A program made the translations under genes and the position numbers. This document shows positions 1-5,652 of a DNA stretch of 6,304 nucleotides, piece after piece. Numbering within the stretch: position 1 is the first letter of the stretch; each line of letters opens with the position of its first letter. The DNA is from Saprospiraceae bacterium (GTDB lineage: Bacteria > Bacteroidota > Bacteroidia > Chitinophagales > Saprospiraceae), in contig JACMLK010000295.1 in NCBI GenBank assembly GCA_014379665.1, positions 1 to 6,304 on the forward strand. The letters are read 5' to 3'. The notes beneath the pieces were generated by a model. It saw nothing but the letters and a program-made list of their open reading frames with translations. It searched no databases and was not told where the DNA came from.

Positions 1-70
1 ACGTAAGTTGTAGAATGTCAGACACGAGGGATAAATTTAAAGTGAGTTTTTTGTATTGGGAGCTTTTTTG

Positions 71-99
71 TTTACTTTTTTTGCGGGAAAAAAAGTAAA
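71..99. repeat. Perfect AT-rich inverted repeat, 12-bp arms, GCGGG loop
   Basis: The arms TTTACTTTTTTT (71-82) and AAAAAAAGTAAA (88-99) are perfectly complementary around the five-base loop GCGGG. In both strands the T-tract is in the 5' arm and the A-tract in the 3' arm, and no T-run follows the stem, so it is not a canonical intrinsic terminator for either strand. It lies about 140 bases beyond the last gene of the minus-strand cluster. A GC-rich patch follows, with the palindromes AGCCGGCT (105-112) and CTCGAG (111-116), in strong contrast to its surroundings. From memory, AAGTAA-type AT palindromes are common between genes in Bacteroidota. Whether this is a repeat family, a cruciform site or an RNA processing signal cannot be told from one copy. 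Confidence 0.75.
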
Positions 100-119
100 A
101 GCCAAGCCGGCTCGAGGCG

Positions 120-150
120 AATATAATTTTTGAGAATAAATATAATTTTT
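120..150. repeat. Direct repeat of a 12-base AT word
   Basis: AATATAATTTTT occurs at 120-131 and again at 139-150, a spacing of 19 bases. The DNA is low in complexity, so this may be chance or a small duplication. No function is visible. Confidence 0.4.
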
Positions 151-222
151 TTATTTGAACAGTATGAGAAAATGTTTTTAATAAAAAGAAGTGCAATTTG
201 TTATTAACACAATTGGATATGT

Positions 223-239
223 GGTTCTGATAAAGAACC
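223..239 (-). terminator. Weak hairpin directly behind the SDR stop codon
   Basis: Arms GGTTCT (223-228) and AGAACC (234-239) form a perfect 6-bp stem with a 5-base loop. The hairpin begins on the base right after the TGA stop (240-242) of the last minus-strand gene. It is not followed by a T-run on the minus strand, so it would be a poor intrinsic terminator. It might instead stabilise the mRNA 3' end. No better terminator for the operon is visible between here and position 1. Confidence 0.3.
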
Positions 240-1016
240 TCACCCCATGCTACCTTTAACCAGACCACCATCTACACTTATAGTCTGACCGGTGATAAAT
301 CCTGAATGCGGGGACAATAACCACACCGCTAATGATGCGAAATCTTTTGGGTCACCAAGATGACCTACTTTTGTTTCCTTTTCGAACTCCTTTCTGGCTT
401 CATCAGGAGTTATACCAAGGAGGAGGGATTTGTTGGCAAAAAGTCTCTCCATGGCAGGAGTAGCATGATACCCCGGCGCTAATATATTGAGCGTGATACC
501 TTTGTCTGCCATCTCCTGTGACAGGGTTTTTACGAATCCTACTACTGCCATTCTCAAAGAATTGCTGAGTACCAGATTTTCAATTGGTTGTTTTACTGAA
601 ACGCTCTCTATATACAAAATACGGCCATAAGATTGGGCTTCAAATTTTTCGAGCAATTCCTGTGTGAGTTTTACCTTCCATCTTAGTAAACTCTCATAGG
701 CATTATCCCAGTCTGTGATCTCAGTATTTATAAACGACTTTGCAGGAGGACCGCCTGCGTTAATGACAATACCATCGAGTTTTCGTCGCCCAACAGTACG
801 AACGAGATCTGAAATCACCGCATCAGTGGTGATGTCTCCCAATAAAATTTCAATTTGCCCAGAATATTTATGCTTAAGTGCTTCCAGTTTTTCTTCCCCA
901 CGGGCATTGATGATGACAGTAGCACCTTCTTTAACCAATTGCTCTGCAATGGCTTTTCCAAAACCACTTGAAGACCCTGTTACAACAAAAAGGGATTTAT
1001 CAAGATTGAGTTCCAT
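240..1016 (-). CDS. SDR-fold oxidoreductase-like protein with atypical active site
   Basis: This is a 258-aa Rossmann-fold protein of the short-chain dehydrogenase/reductase superfamily, normal in length for a classical SDR and likely cytosolic. Visible motifs are the nucleotide-binding TGSSSGFG (residues 13-20), an acidic GD at 60-61, the NAGGPP turn (86-91), PGY (about 180) and the C-terminal GQTISVDGG signature. The catalytic tetrad is not intact. S138 is in place, but the YxxxK positions are S151 and R155, and the usual Asn before the catalytic helix appears to be replaced (around L111). This matches my memory of the 'BKR-like' SDR subgroup, which carries NxGGPP and imperfect catalytic residues, so a name such as 3-oxoacyl-ACP reductase would overstate the evidence. 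It starts at ATG 1014-1016, six bases after the upstream gene's stop, and is the last gene of the alaS cluster. The substrate is unknown. Confidence 0.9.
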   Translation of the reverse strand: MELNLDKSLFVVTGSSSGFGKAIAEQLVKEGATVIINARGEEKLEALKHKYSGQIEILLGDITTDAVISDLVRTVGRRKLDGIVINAGGPPAKSFINTEITDWDNAYESLLRWKVKLTQELLEKFEAQSYGRILYIESVSVKQPIENLVLSNSLRMAVVGFVKTLSQEMADKGITLNILAPGYHATPAMERLFANKSLLLGITPDEARKEFEKETKVGHLGDPKDFASLAVWLLSPHSGFITGQTISVDGGLVKGSMG

Positions 1017-1022
1017 GGATAA

Positions 1023-1349
1023 TTACATCATTTTATCCAAAAAATGAAGTAATTCCTTTTCCATAATATTAAAATCCGCATCTGCATCAAACAAGTCTTT
1101 CATCTTTTCAATGAGTTCTGCTTTTTGTTCTGGAGTGGGATAGTATACCTCTTTGTATGACAGAATGGTTTCATATGCCTTGTAGTCACTCATTGAATCA
1201 TATGTAATGACCATCTTTGAATAAGTCGGTTCCCCCACATTTTTGCTGATCAGGGCTTTTTCTTCTTCTGAAAAGTCCATGTCAACATTGGCAATATAAA
1301 TCAAAAGAAAAGCAAGGAACTCATCATAACTCCATTTTAATTCACTCAT
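1023..1349 (-). CDS. Small acidic helical protein, TerB-like / EF-hand-like
   Basis: This 108-aa protein is mostly helical and rich in Glu, Asp and Lys, with no signal peptide or clear membrane segment, so it is probably cytosolic. It carries two similar acidic segments near its ends: NVDMDFSEEE (21-30) and DADADFNIME (88-97). Both fit D-x-D-F-x(3)-E. The second also fits an EF-hand loop (D88, D90, D92, I95, E99) except that Phe replaces the usual Gly at loop position 6. Paired helices with a short acidic turn at each end are the pattern of TerB/DjlA-type domains, some of which bind metal. That family link is inferred from pattern only. The start ATG (1347-1349) is four bases after the upstream lipoprotein stop and the gene ends six bases before the SDR start, so translation is probably coupled. 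The role is unknown. Confidence 0.75.
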   Translation of the reverse strand: MSELKWSYDEFLAFLLIYIANVDMDFSEEEKALISKNVGEPTYSKMVITYDSMSDYKAYETILSYKEVYYPTPEQKAELIEKMKDLFDADADFNIMEKELLHFLDKMM

Positions 1350-1353
1350 AGGT

Positions 1354-1704
1354 TTAATTTTTTGTTAGTTCAATATTTGTTAATACAGAAGGAGTGGCTA
1401 AAAGCCGTTCATTAGGATAAATCTCTTTGGTTATCAAAGAAAATGTGAAAGTTATTCCTTCTTTTTTAAAATCCAAGGGCAGATTGCATGGAAGATAACG
1501 ATTTTGATCCTGTGCGGACAATATGATAAAATGTTCAGCAGATAATAATATCGTACCTTTTGAATTTTCTACTTTTCCATCATTTTTCCGTTCCGGCCAA
1601 CAATCTGAGGTCTGTAAAACAGATTTTTGGTTTGTATGCGCGTTCTTGTGACATGAAAGCATCAATACTGATAATATGATCGTATATGTATATTTCTTCG
1701 TCAA
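1354..1704 (-). CDS. Putative small lipoprotein, TTG start
   Basis: The 116-aa product has a short basic N-terminus (TKKYTY), a hydrophobic stretch (about 8-17) and Cys at residue 18 in the context MLSC, which fits a type II signal peptide with a slightly loose lipobox. It would be exported and lipid-anchored at C18. The mature part has two further cysteines, C35 and C73, that could form a disulfide, and alternating hydrophobic stretches suggesting beta strands (about 50-64 and 84-91). The segment around YLPCNLPLDFKKEG (70-83) recalls small secreted Bacteroidota proteins I cannot name. The start is inferred: TTG at 1702-1704 gives a full signal sequence, while the first in-frame ATG (residue 15) would remove it. 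The gene follows alaS by 35 bases and precedes the next gene by 4. No function is recognised. Confidence 0.65.
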   Translation of the reverse strand: MTKKYTYTIILSVLMLSCHKNAHTNQKSVLQTSDCWPERKNDGKVENSKGTILLSAEHFIILSAQDQNRYLPCNLPLDFKKEGITFTFSLITKEIYPNERLLATPSVLTNIELTKN

Positions 1705-1739
1705 GTACTTATTAATTAAGTTAAATCCAAACCTTAGTC

Positions 1740-4355
1740 TTATATTAAAAATTCTTCTAATTTACTCAATGCATTTCCCAAACCACCAGGATCTGTGCCC
1801 CCTGCAGTAGCAAAAAATGGTTGCCCTCCACCACCTCCATTAATTTCTTTGGCAAGCTCTTTTACAATATTTCCTGCATGCCATCCTTTGGATTTCGTCA
1901 ATGTTTCTGAGATACAGAGCATAATATTTGCTTTTCCCTGATCTTCCATCCCAAATAAAATGACGGAATCACCCAGTGTTGTCTGTATATTATGCGCCAA
2001 TGTTTTGGCTGATTTGCTATCTACATCATCAAGTCTGATGCTTAATATGCTGATGCCATTGATTTTCCTTGCACTTCGTACCAGGTGATCTTTGATAGAT
2101 GACGCATGGATGGTTCTCAATTTTTCTATCTCCTGTTGCAATTCTTTGTTTTCATGCTGCAACTCTGCAATATTCCTGACTGTATTCTGATTATTTTTGA
2201 AAAATGATCTGATTGCATTCAGTTCCTGCAATTGAGAATTGATATATTCCTCAGCCTTCACTGAAGTGACAGCTTCTATGCGTCTTACCCCCGCCGCTAT
2301 ACCGCTTTCGGATATGATCTTAAAATAACCCAACTGACCGGTCGCTTTCACATGACATCCACCACAGAGCTCCCGCGAGTAAGAAGGGTCAAAAGTGATC
2401 ATTCGCACCGAATCACCATATTTCTCTCCAAAGAGCATCATAGCTCCTGACTTTTTGGCTTCTTCGATGGATATTGCTCTTGTTTCTTCCAGTTTGATAT
2501 TTTCACGAATTTTTTCATTCACTATTTTCTCCACCTGAGCAAGTTCCTGATCTTTGATCTTCTCAAAATGGGAAACGTCAAATCTCAGATAATCATCTTT
2601 GACCAGAGATCCTTTCTGCTGAACATGAGTACCCAACACTTTTCTTAATGCTGCATGTAATAAGTGAGTGCCCGTATGATTATTTTCAGTCAACTTTCGC
2701 TTATCGGCATCTACTTCTCCATACACCTGAGTTTTTATATTGTCTGGAATACGATCTATAAAATGTATGATTAAATCATTTTCTTTTTTAGTATCCAGCA
2801 CTTTGACAAACTCGCCATCAAACATCAGATATCCGGTATCTCCGACCTGTCCGCCACTTTCAGGATAAAACGGAGTACAACTTAGGACCAATTGATACAA
2901 TTCCTGATCTTTCTGTCTTAATATTCTGTATTTGACCGCTTTGGTTGAATGAACGACAAGTTCATCATAACCAATAAATTCGGTCACAACTTCATCACCT
3001 ACCATAACCCAGTCACCTGTTTCACGTTTGGCATCAGCACGTGATCTTTCTTTCTGTAGATTCAGAGCTGACCTGAAGGCTTCTTCATCCACTTTCCAGC
3101 CTCTTTCACCGGCAATCAGCCTTGTGAGATCAATCGGAAATCCATAAGTATCATACAATTCAAATACATCGTTTCCGTCTATGACCTGATTGACTACTTT
3201 GAGGTCTTCTATCCGATGCAAGCCACCTTCGAGTGTTTTGAGAAATGATTTTTCTTCTTCCCTGATCACTTTTTCAACAAAAGATTTTTGTAAAAACAGT
3301 TCAGGAAATACGTGTTCAAACTGCTTTGCAAGGACTTCAACCAATTGATATAATAACGGTTGCTTATAGTCCAGATAAGTATAATAATAACGCACTGCCC
3401 TCCTTAGAATTCTGCGGATGACATAGCCGGCTCCATTATTGGAAGGCAGCTGACCATCTGCAATGGTAAATGAAATAGCCCTGATGTGATCTGCAAGAAC
3501 CCTGAAAGCCACATCTGTTTTACTATCTCCAAAGCTGTAATTTTTGCCTGTAATTTTTGCCACTTCAGCTATTGTACCTGTAAAAACATCTGTATCGTAA
3601 TTGCTCTTTTTGCGTTGAATGGCCCTGACCAATCTTTCAAATCCCATACCTGTATCCACGTGTTTGGATGGCAGTTGTTCGAGCGAGCCATCGGATTTGC
3701 GATTGTACTGTATAAATACATTATTCCATATCTCTATTACCTGAGGATGATCATTATTGACAAGATCTCTGCCGGGTACCAAGGCGATCTCTTCATCAGA
3801 TCTGAGGTCAATATGTATTTCACTACATGGTCCACAGGGACCTGTATCTCCCATCTCCCAGAAATTATCTTTTTTATTGCCAAAAATGATGTGATTCTGC
3901 GGTACGTATTTTGACCATTCTTTGAGTGCGATCTGAGACGGAGGCAAGTTCTCTTTAAGATCGCCTTCAAATACAGATACATACAGCCTGTCTTTTGGAA
4001 GCTTGTAAACATTAGTCAGTAGTTCCCAGCTCCATGCAATAGCCTCTGCTTTGAAATAATCCCCTATACTCCAATTGCCCAGCATTTCGAACATGGTATG
4101 ATGATAGGTATCCACACCTACCTCTTCAAGGTCGTTGTGTTTGCCGCTGACTCTCAGACACTTCTGTGTATCAGCTATTCGTGGATTATCCGGTTTCTTA
4201 TTTCCGAGAAAGAAATCCTTGAATTGATTCATCCCGGCATTTGTGAACATCAATGTCGGATCATCTTTTACGACTATAGGTGCCGAAGCAACAATCTTGT
4301 GGTTTTTCCCTTCGAAAAAATCAAGAAACTTTTGTCTGATTTCGTTAGCCGTCAT
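1740..4355 (-). CDS. alaS: Alanyl-tRNA synthetase
   Basis: Class IIc synthetase that charges tRNA-Ala with alanine in the cytosol and clears Ser- and Gly-tRNA-Ala. The 871 aa are a full-length bacterial form. In order: the catalytic core (about 1-250) with DPTLMFTNAGMNQFKD (32-47), RVSGKHNDLEEVG (68-80) and GDTGPCGPCSEI (169-180), the tRNA-binding helical region (about 250-450), the editing domain (about 550-700) with HTGTH (560-564) and CGGCH (664-668), a coiled coil (about 715-750), and the C-terminal DHHA1-type domain with GGGGGQP (840-846) and ATAGG. The expected zinc ligands H560, H564, C664 and H668 are all present. The residue before H668 is Cys where most AlaRS have Thr (CGGTH), giving an additional thiol at the metal site. 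The ATG at 4353-4355 lies 41 bases from a good -7 element. The gene heads the four-gene minus-strand cluster. Confidence 0.99.
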   Translation of the reverse strand: MTANEIRQKFLDFFEGKNHKIVASAPIVVKDDPTLMFTNAGMNQFKDFFLGNKKPDNPRIADTQKCLRVSGKHNDLEEVGVDTYHHTMFEMLGNWSIGDYFKAEAIAWSWELLTNVYKLPKDRLYVSVFEGDLKENLPPSQIALKEWSKYVPQNHIIFGNKKDNFWEMGDTGPCGPCSEIHIDLRSDEEIALVPGRDLVNNDHPQVIEIWNNVFIQYNRKSDGSLEQLPSKHVDTGMGFERLVRAIQRKKSNYDTDVFTGTIAEVAKITGKNYSFGDSKTDVAFRVLADHIRAISFTIADGQLPSNNGAGYVIRRILRRAVRYYYTYLDYKQPLLYQLVEVLAKQFEHVFPELFLQKSFVEKVIREEEKSFLKTLEGGLHRIEDLKVVNQVIDGNDVFELYDTYGFPIDLTRLIAGERGWKVDEEAFRSALNLQKERSRADAKRETGDWVMVGDEVVTEFIGYDELVVHSTKAVKYRILRQKDQELYQLVLSCTPFYPESGGQVGDTGYLMFDGEFVKVLDTKKENDLIIHFIDRIPDNIKTQVYGEVDADKRKLTENNHTGTHLLHAALRKVLGTHVQQKGSLVKDDYLRFDVSHFEKIKDQELAQVEKIVNEKIRENIKLEETRAISIEEAKKSGAMMLFGEKYGDSVRMITFDPSYSRELCGGCHVKATGQLGYFKIISESGIAAGVRRIEAVTSVKAEEYINSQLQELNAIRSFFKNNQNTVRNIAELQHENKELQQEIEKLRTIHASSIKDHLVRSARKINGISILSIRLDDVDSKSAKTLAHNIQTTLGDSVILFGMEDQGKANIMLCISETLTKSKGWHAGNIVKELAKEINGGGGGQPFFATAGGTDPGGLGNALSKLEEFLI

Positions 4356-4395
4356 TTGTACTAAAATATTTTCTGATCACTATTTAGAATGGGGG

Positions 4396-4403
4396 CAAAT
4401 ATA
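4396..4403 (-). promoter_or_regulatory. Bacteroidota -7 element for the alaS operon
   Basis: On the minus strand this reads TATATTTG, a perfect match to the Bacteroidota sigma-ABfr -7 consensus TAnnTTTG. Transcription would start near 4389, leaving a leader of roughly 33 bases before the alaS ATG. No convincing -33 TTG was found at the usual spacing. The leader is too short for a T-box or other leader riboswitch. Confidence 0.6.
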
Positions 4404-4436
4404 CGAGATTAAAAGAAGTTGACTAAGCAGCAACAA

Positions 4437-4444
4437 TATATTTG
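4437..4444 (+). promoter_or_regulatory. Possible plus-strand -7 element (TATATTTG)
   Basis: TATATTTG is a perfect TAnnTTTG match facing away from the alaS promoter. A TTG lies at 4419-4421, but with only 15 bases between, shorter than the usual 17-23. No gene starts nearby on the plus strand except a 29-codon ORF (4457-4546). The motif is short and the DNA AT-rich, so it may be chance. Confidence 0.3.
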
Positions 4445-4450
4445 TAAAGA

Positions 4451-4510
4451 AAGACTATGCTTCGCTTACAATTCGGACATTCCAAGCTTATAGCATGTTT
4501 GATCTTTTTT
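4451..4510 (+). ncRNA. Speculative short terminated transcript
   Basis: If the element at 4437-4444 is active, transcription would start near 4451. The next 60 bases hold a broken stem: ATGCT (4457-4461) pairs with AGCAT (4492-4496), and GCTT (4464-4467) pairs with AAGC (4484-4487). This is followed by TTTGATC and six T (4505-4510), resembling a weak intrinsic terminator. The stem is short with an internal loop, so this is a candidate only. Confidence 0.2.
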
Positions 4511-4544
4511 ATAAAAATTCCATATTTAATATATTTATCTGAAT

Positions 4545-4556
4545 AACAAATTTGTT
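4545..4556. repeat. 12-bp perfect palindrome AACAAATTTGTT
   Basis: AACAAATTTGTT is perfectly self-complementary with no spacer and lies in the middle of the divergent intergenic region. It has operator-like symmetry, but it is about 190 bases from either likely start site and is AT-rich. No regulator can be assigned. Confidence 0.35.
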
Positions 4557-4576
4557 TCGATTACATAATTATACAG

Positions 4577-4604
4577 AGACCTGATGGTCTATGGACAGAA
4601 GACC
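4577..4604. repeat. Three alternating complementary pentamers
   Basis: AGACC (4577-4581), GGTCT (4586-4590) and AGACC (4600-4604) can form two mutually exclusive hairpins, one with a 4-base and one with a 9-base loop. The stems are short. It lies upstream of the likely promoter of the small membrane protein gene, so an RNA switch for that gene is not suggested. The rest of the 4511-4740 stretch shows nothing else I can interpret. Confidence 0.3.
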
Positions 4605-4742
4605 TTATGTTCACTATTTGGTAAAACATGTTAGGCTATGACCAGATCAGATCATTTTTTTAATCATTTTTGGTAGAATTCAGATATTCTGCCTATCTTA
4701 GCACTTGCTTAAGAAAAGTATGGAATTATTAACGGTATAATT

Positions 4743-4750
4743 TACTTTTG
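4743..4750 (+). promoter_or_regulatory. -7 element for the small membrane protein gene
   Basis: TACTTTTG is a perfect TAnnTTTG match. Transcription would start near 4757, giving a leader of about 48 bases. A TATAAT overlaps just upstream (4736-4741). No clear -33 element is seen at normal spacing. The leader is A-rich before the ATG and lacks a Shine-Dalgarno sequence, as is usual in Bacteroidota. Confidence 0.5.
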
Positions 4751-4804
4751 ACAGCATAAAATAATGTTTGAGTATTTATTAATTAACTTATAAAATCAAA
4801 TCAA

Positions 4805-5059
4805 ATGCAAGATGGCGTAATTATTACTTTAATTCTTGGAGCAGTGGCTGGTTGGTTAGGCAGCCAAATTTACAAAGGCAGTGGCCTGGGTCTTTTAGGA
4901 AATATTGTGGTTGGGATTATCGGTGGATTTATCGGATATTGGGGTCTTGGAAAGTTAGGAGTAAGTTTAGGAACAGGATATCTCGGATATATTCTCACAG
5001 CAGCAGTAGGAGCCATAGTCCTGCTGGTAATAATCAACATGGTTTCAAGGAGGAATTAA
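4805..5059 (+). CDS. GlsB/YeaQ/YmgE family small membrane protein
   Basis: This 84-aa, glycine-rich inner-membrane protein has three predicted membrane segments (about 4-22, 29-50 and 58-79) and a basic C-terminal tail SRRN. The order of motifs, AGWLGSQI (15-22), then a KGSG turn, then GLLGNIVVGIIGGFIG (29-44), is typical of the GlsB/YeaQ/YmgE group, also labelled 'transglycosylase-associated protein' although no enzyme activity is established for it. Members are often linked to general or envelope stress. Length matches the family's usual 80-90 aa. It starts at ATG 4805 after an A-rich leader with its own promoter and ends before a strong terminator, so it is probably a single-gene transcript. 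Which stress induces it cannot be read from the sequence. Confidence 0.92.
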   Translation: MQDGVIITLILGAVAGWLGSQIYKGSGLGLLGNIVVGIIGGFIGYWGLGKLGVSLGTGYLGYILTAAVGAIVLLVIINMVSRRN

Positions 5060-5151
5060 GTCATTTTACGGGTATTTTTAAAAGATACATGTTGTCAGAC
5101 TAAAAGGCTTCTTTTATATAAGGATAGCATATTTATCATGACTAAATAAGT

Positions 5152-5189
5152 AAATCTTTAACCTGCATGTTGTGGGTTAAAGATTTTTT
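5152..5189 (+). terminator. Strong intrinsic terminator after the small membrane protein gene
   Basis: AAATCTTTAACC (5152-5163) and GGTTAAAGATTT (5175-5186) form a perfect 12-bp stem with an 11-base loop. The 3' arm runs straight into a T-tract ending at 5189. The orientation fits the plus strand only, since the opposite side lacks a T-run. It lies about 92 bases after the stop codon at 5057-5059. Confidence 0.85.
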
Positions 5190-5249
5190 CATTAAATTCG
5201 AAACCTATTTAGCATCCTTTTTTACGGCACTGTATTGTTAAGAGTTCCC

Positions 5250-5346
5250 AACCACCAACTTTCAACTTCAACTACCAGCTACCAGCTACCAGCTACCAAC
5301 TTTGAACTTTGAACTTTCAACTTTGAACTTTGAACTACCAACTAAT
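5250..5346. repeat. Heptamer tandem array, 14 units
   Basis: The stretch divides into units of seven bases with one six-base exception (5264-5269). In order the units are AACCACC, AACTTTC, AACTTC, AACTACC, three AGCTACC (5277-5297), two AACTTTG, AACTTTC, two AACTTTG (5298-5332), AACTACC and AACTAAT. All follow A(A/G)CT plus a three-base ending of ACC or TTG/TTC type (CT is CC in the first unit). The two endings alternate in blocks. It is non-coding: the unit is not a multiple of three and stops occur. Similar AACTTTG tracts are, from memory, common in Bacteroidota intergenic DNA. Confidence 0.9.
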
Positions 5347-5421
5347 TAGGGAACTTTCCCTTTTGAAATTTTGTTTTATTTGTCTCTGATTCCACCAAAA
5401 TTAATTGAATTTTATACATTC

Positions 5422-5597
5422 GTTGTCCTGACTTTGTCTTGACTTTGTTCAGGCATTTTGCCAACATTTTACCTGGGTTGTCCCGACGTTGTCCCGACGT
5501 TGTCCCGACGTTTCTCCCACGATCCTCCTATGATTCTTCCATGATCATCCCAAGATCCTCCCAAGATCCTCCCAAGATCCTCCCAAGGTGTATCCAC
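5422..5597. repeat. Undecamer (11-base) tandem array, 16 units
   Basis: Sixteen consecutive 11-base units keep perfect register. Units 1-5 are diverged (GTTGTCCTGAC, TTTGTCTTGAC, TTTGTTCAGGC, ATTTTGCCAAC, ATTTTACCTGG). Units 6-8 (5477-5509) are three identical GTTGTCCCGAC. Units 9-12 are transitional (GTTTCTCCCAC, GATCCTCCTAT, GATTCTTCCAT, GATCATCCCAA). Units 13-15 (5554-5586) are three identical GATCCTCCCAA, and unit 16 is GGTGTATCCAC. Beyond 5597 related words continue out of register, for example CATCATCCCAA at 5639-5649. A 74-codon plus-strand frame crosses the array, but its peptide simply repeats every 11 residues because the DNA repeats every 11 bases, so I do not call a gene. Confidence 0.92.
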
Positions 5598-5652
5598 AAC
5601 GATCCGATGAGATTACCACGATATAATGTCTATCTGGCCATCATCCCAAGGT

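Noticed and set aside
3..98. Frame open from the left edge to TAA at 96-98, a possible 3' end of a plus-strand gene
   Set aside because: It has only 31 codons, ends inside the AT hairpin and shows no recognisable motif, so chance is more likely.
715..1047. 110-codon plus-strand frame opposite the SDR gene
   Set aside because: It lies almost entirely antisense to a clearly coding gene and has no recognisable domain.
3486..4364. Several 88-142-codon frames on both strands within alaS
   Set aside because: All overlap the unambiguous alaS coding sequence in other frames, and their translations look like shadows.
4457..4546. 29-codon plus-strand ORF behind the TATATTTG element
   Set aside because: It is very short and AT-driven, and its end lies beyond the possible terminator. 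No support for translation.
4852..5103. 83-codon plus-strand frame overlapping the GlsB-type gene
   Set aside because: It is an out-of-frame shadow. The main frame has a full membrane-protein family signature.
5348..5361. Hairpin AGGGA-ACTT-TCCCT followed by TTTG as a second terminator
   Set aside because: The stem is only 5 bp with a short T-run, and a strong terminator already lies upstream. It is more likely incidental.
5250..5652. Possible CRISPR array
   Set aside because: The units are 7 and 11 bases and directly adjacent, without 25-45-base repeats or unique spacers, and no cas gene is present.
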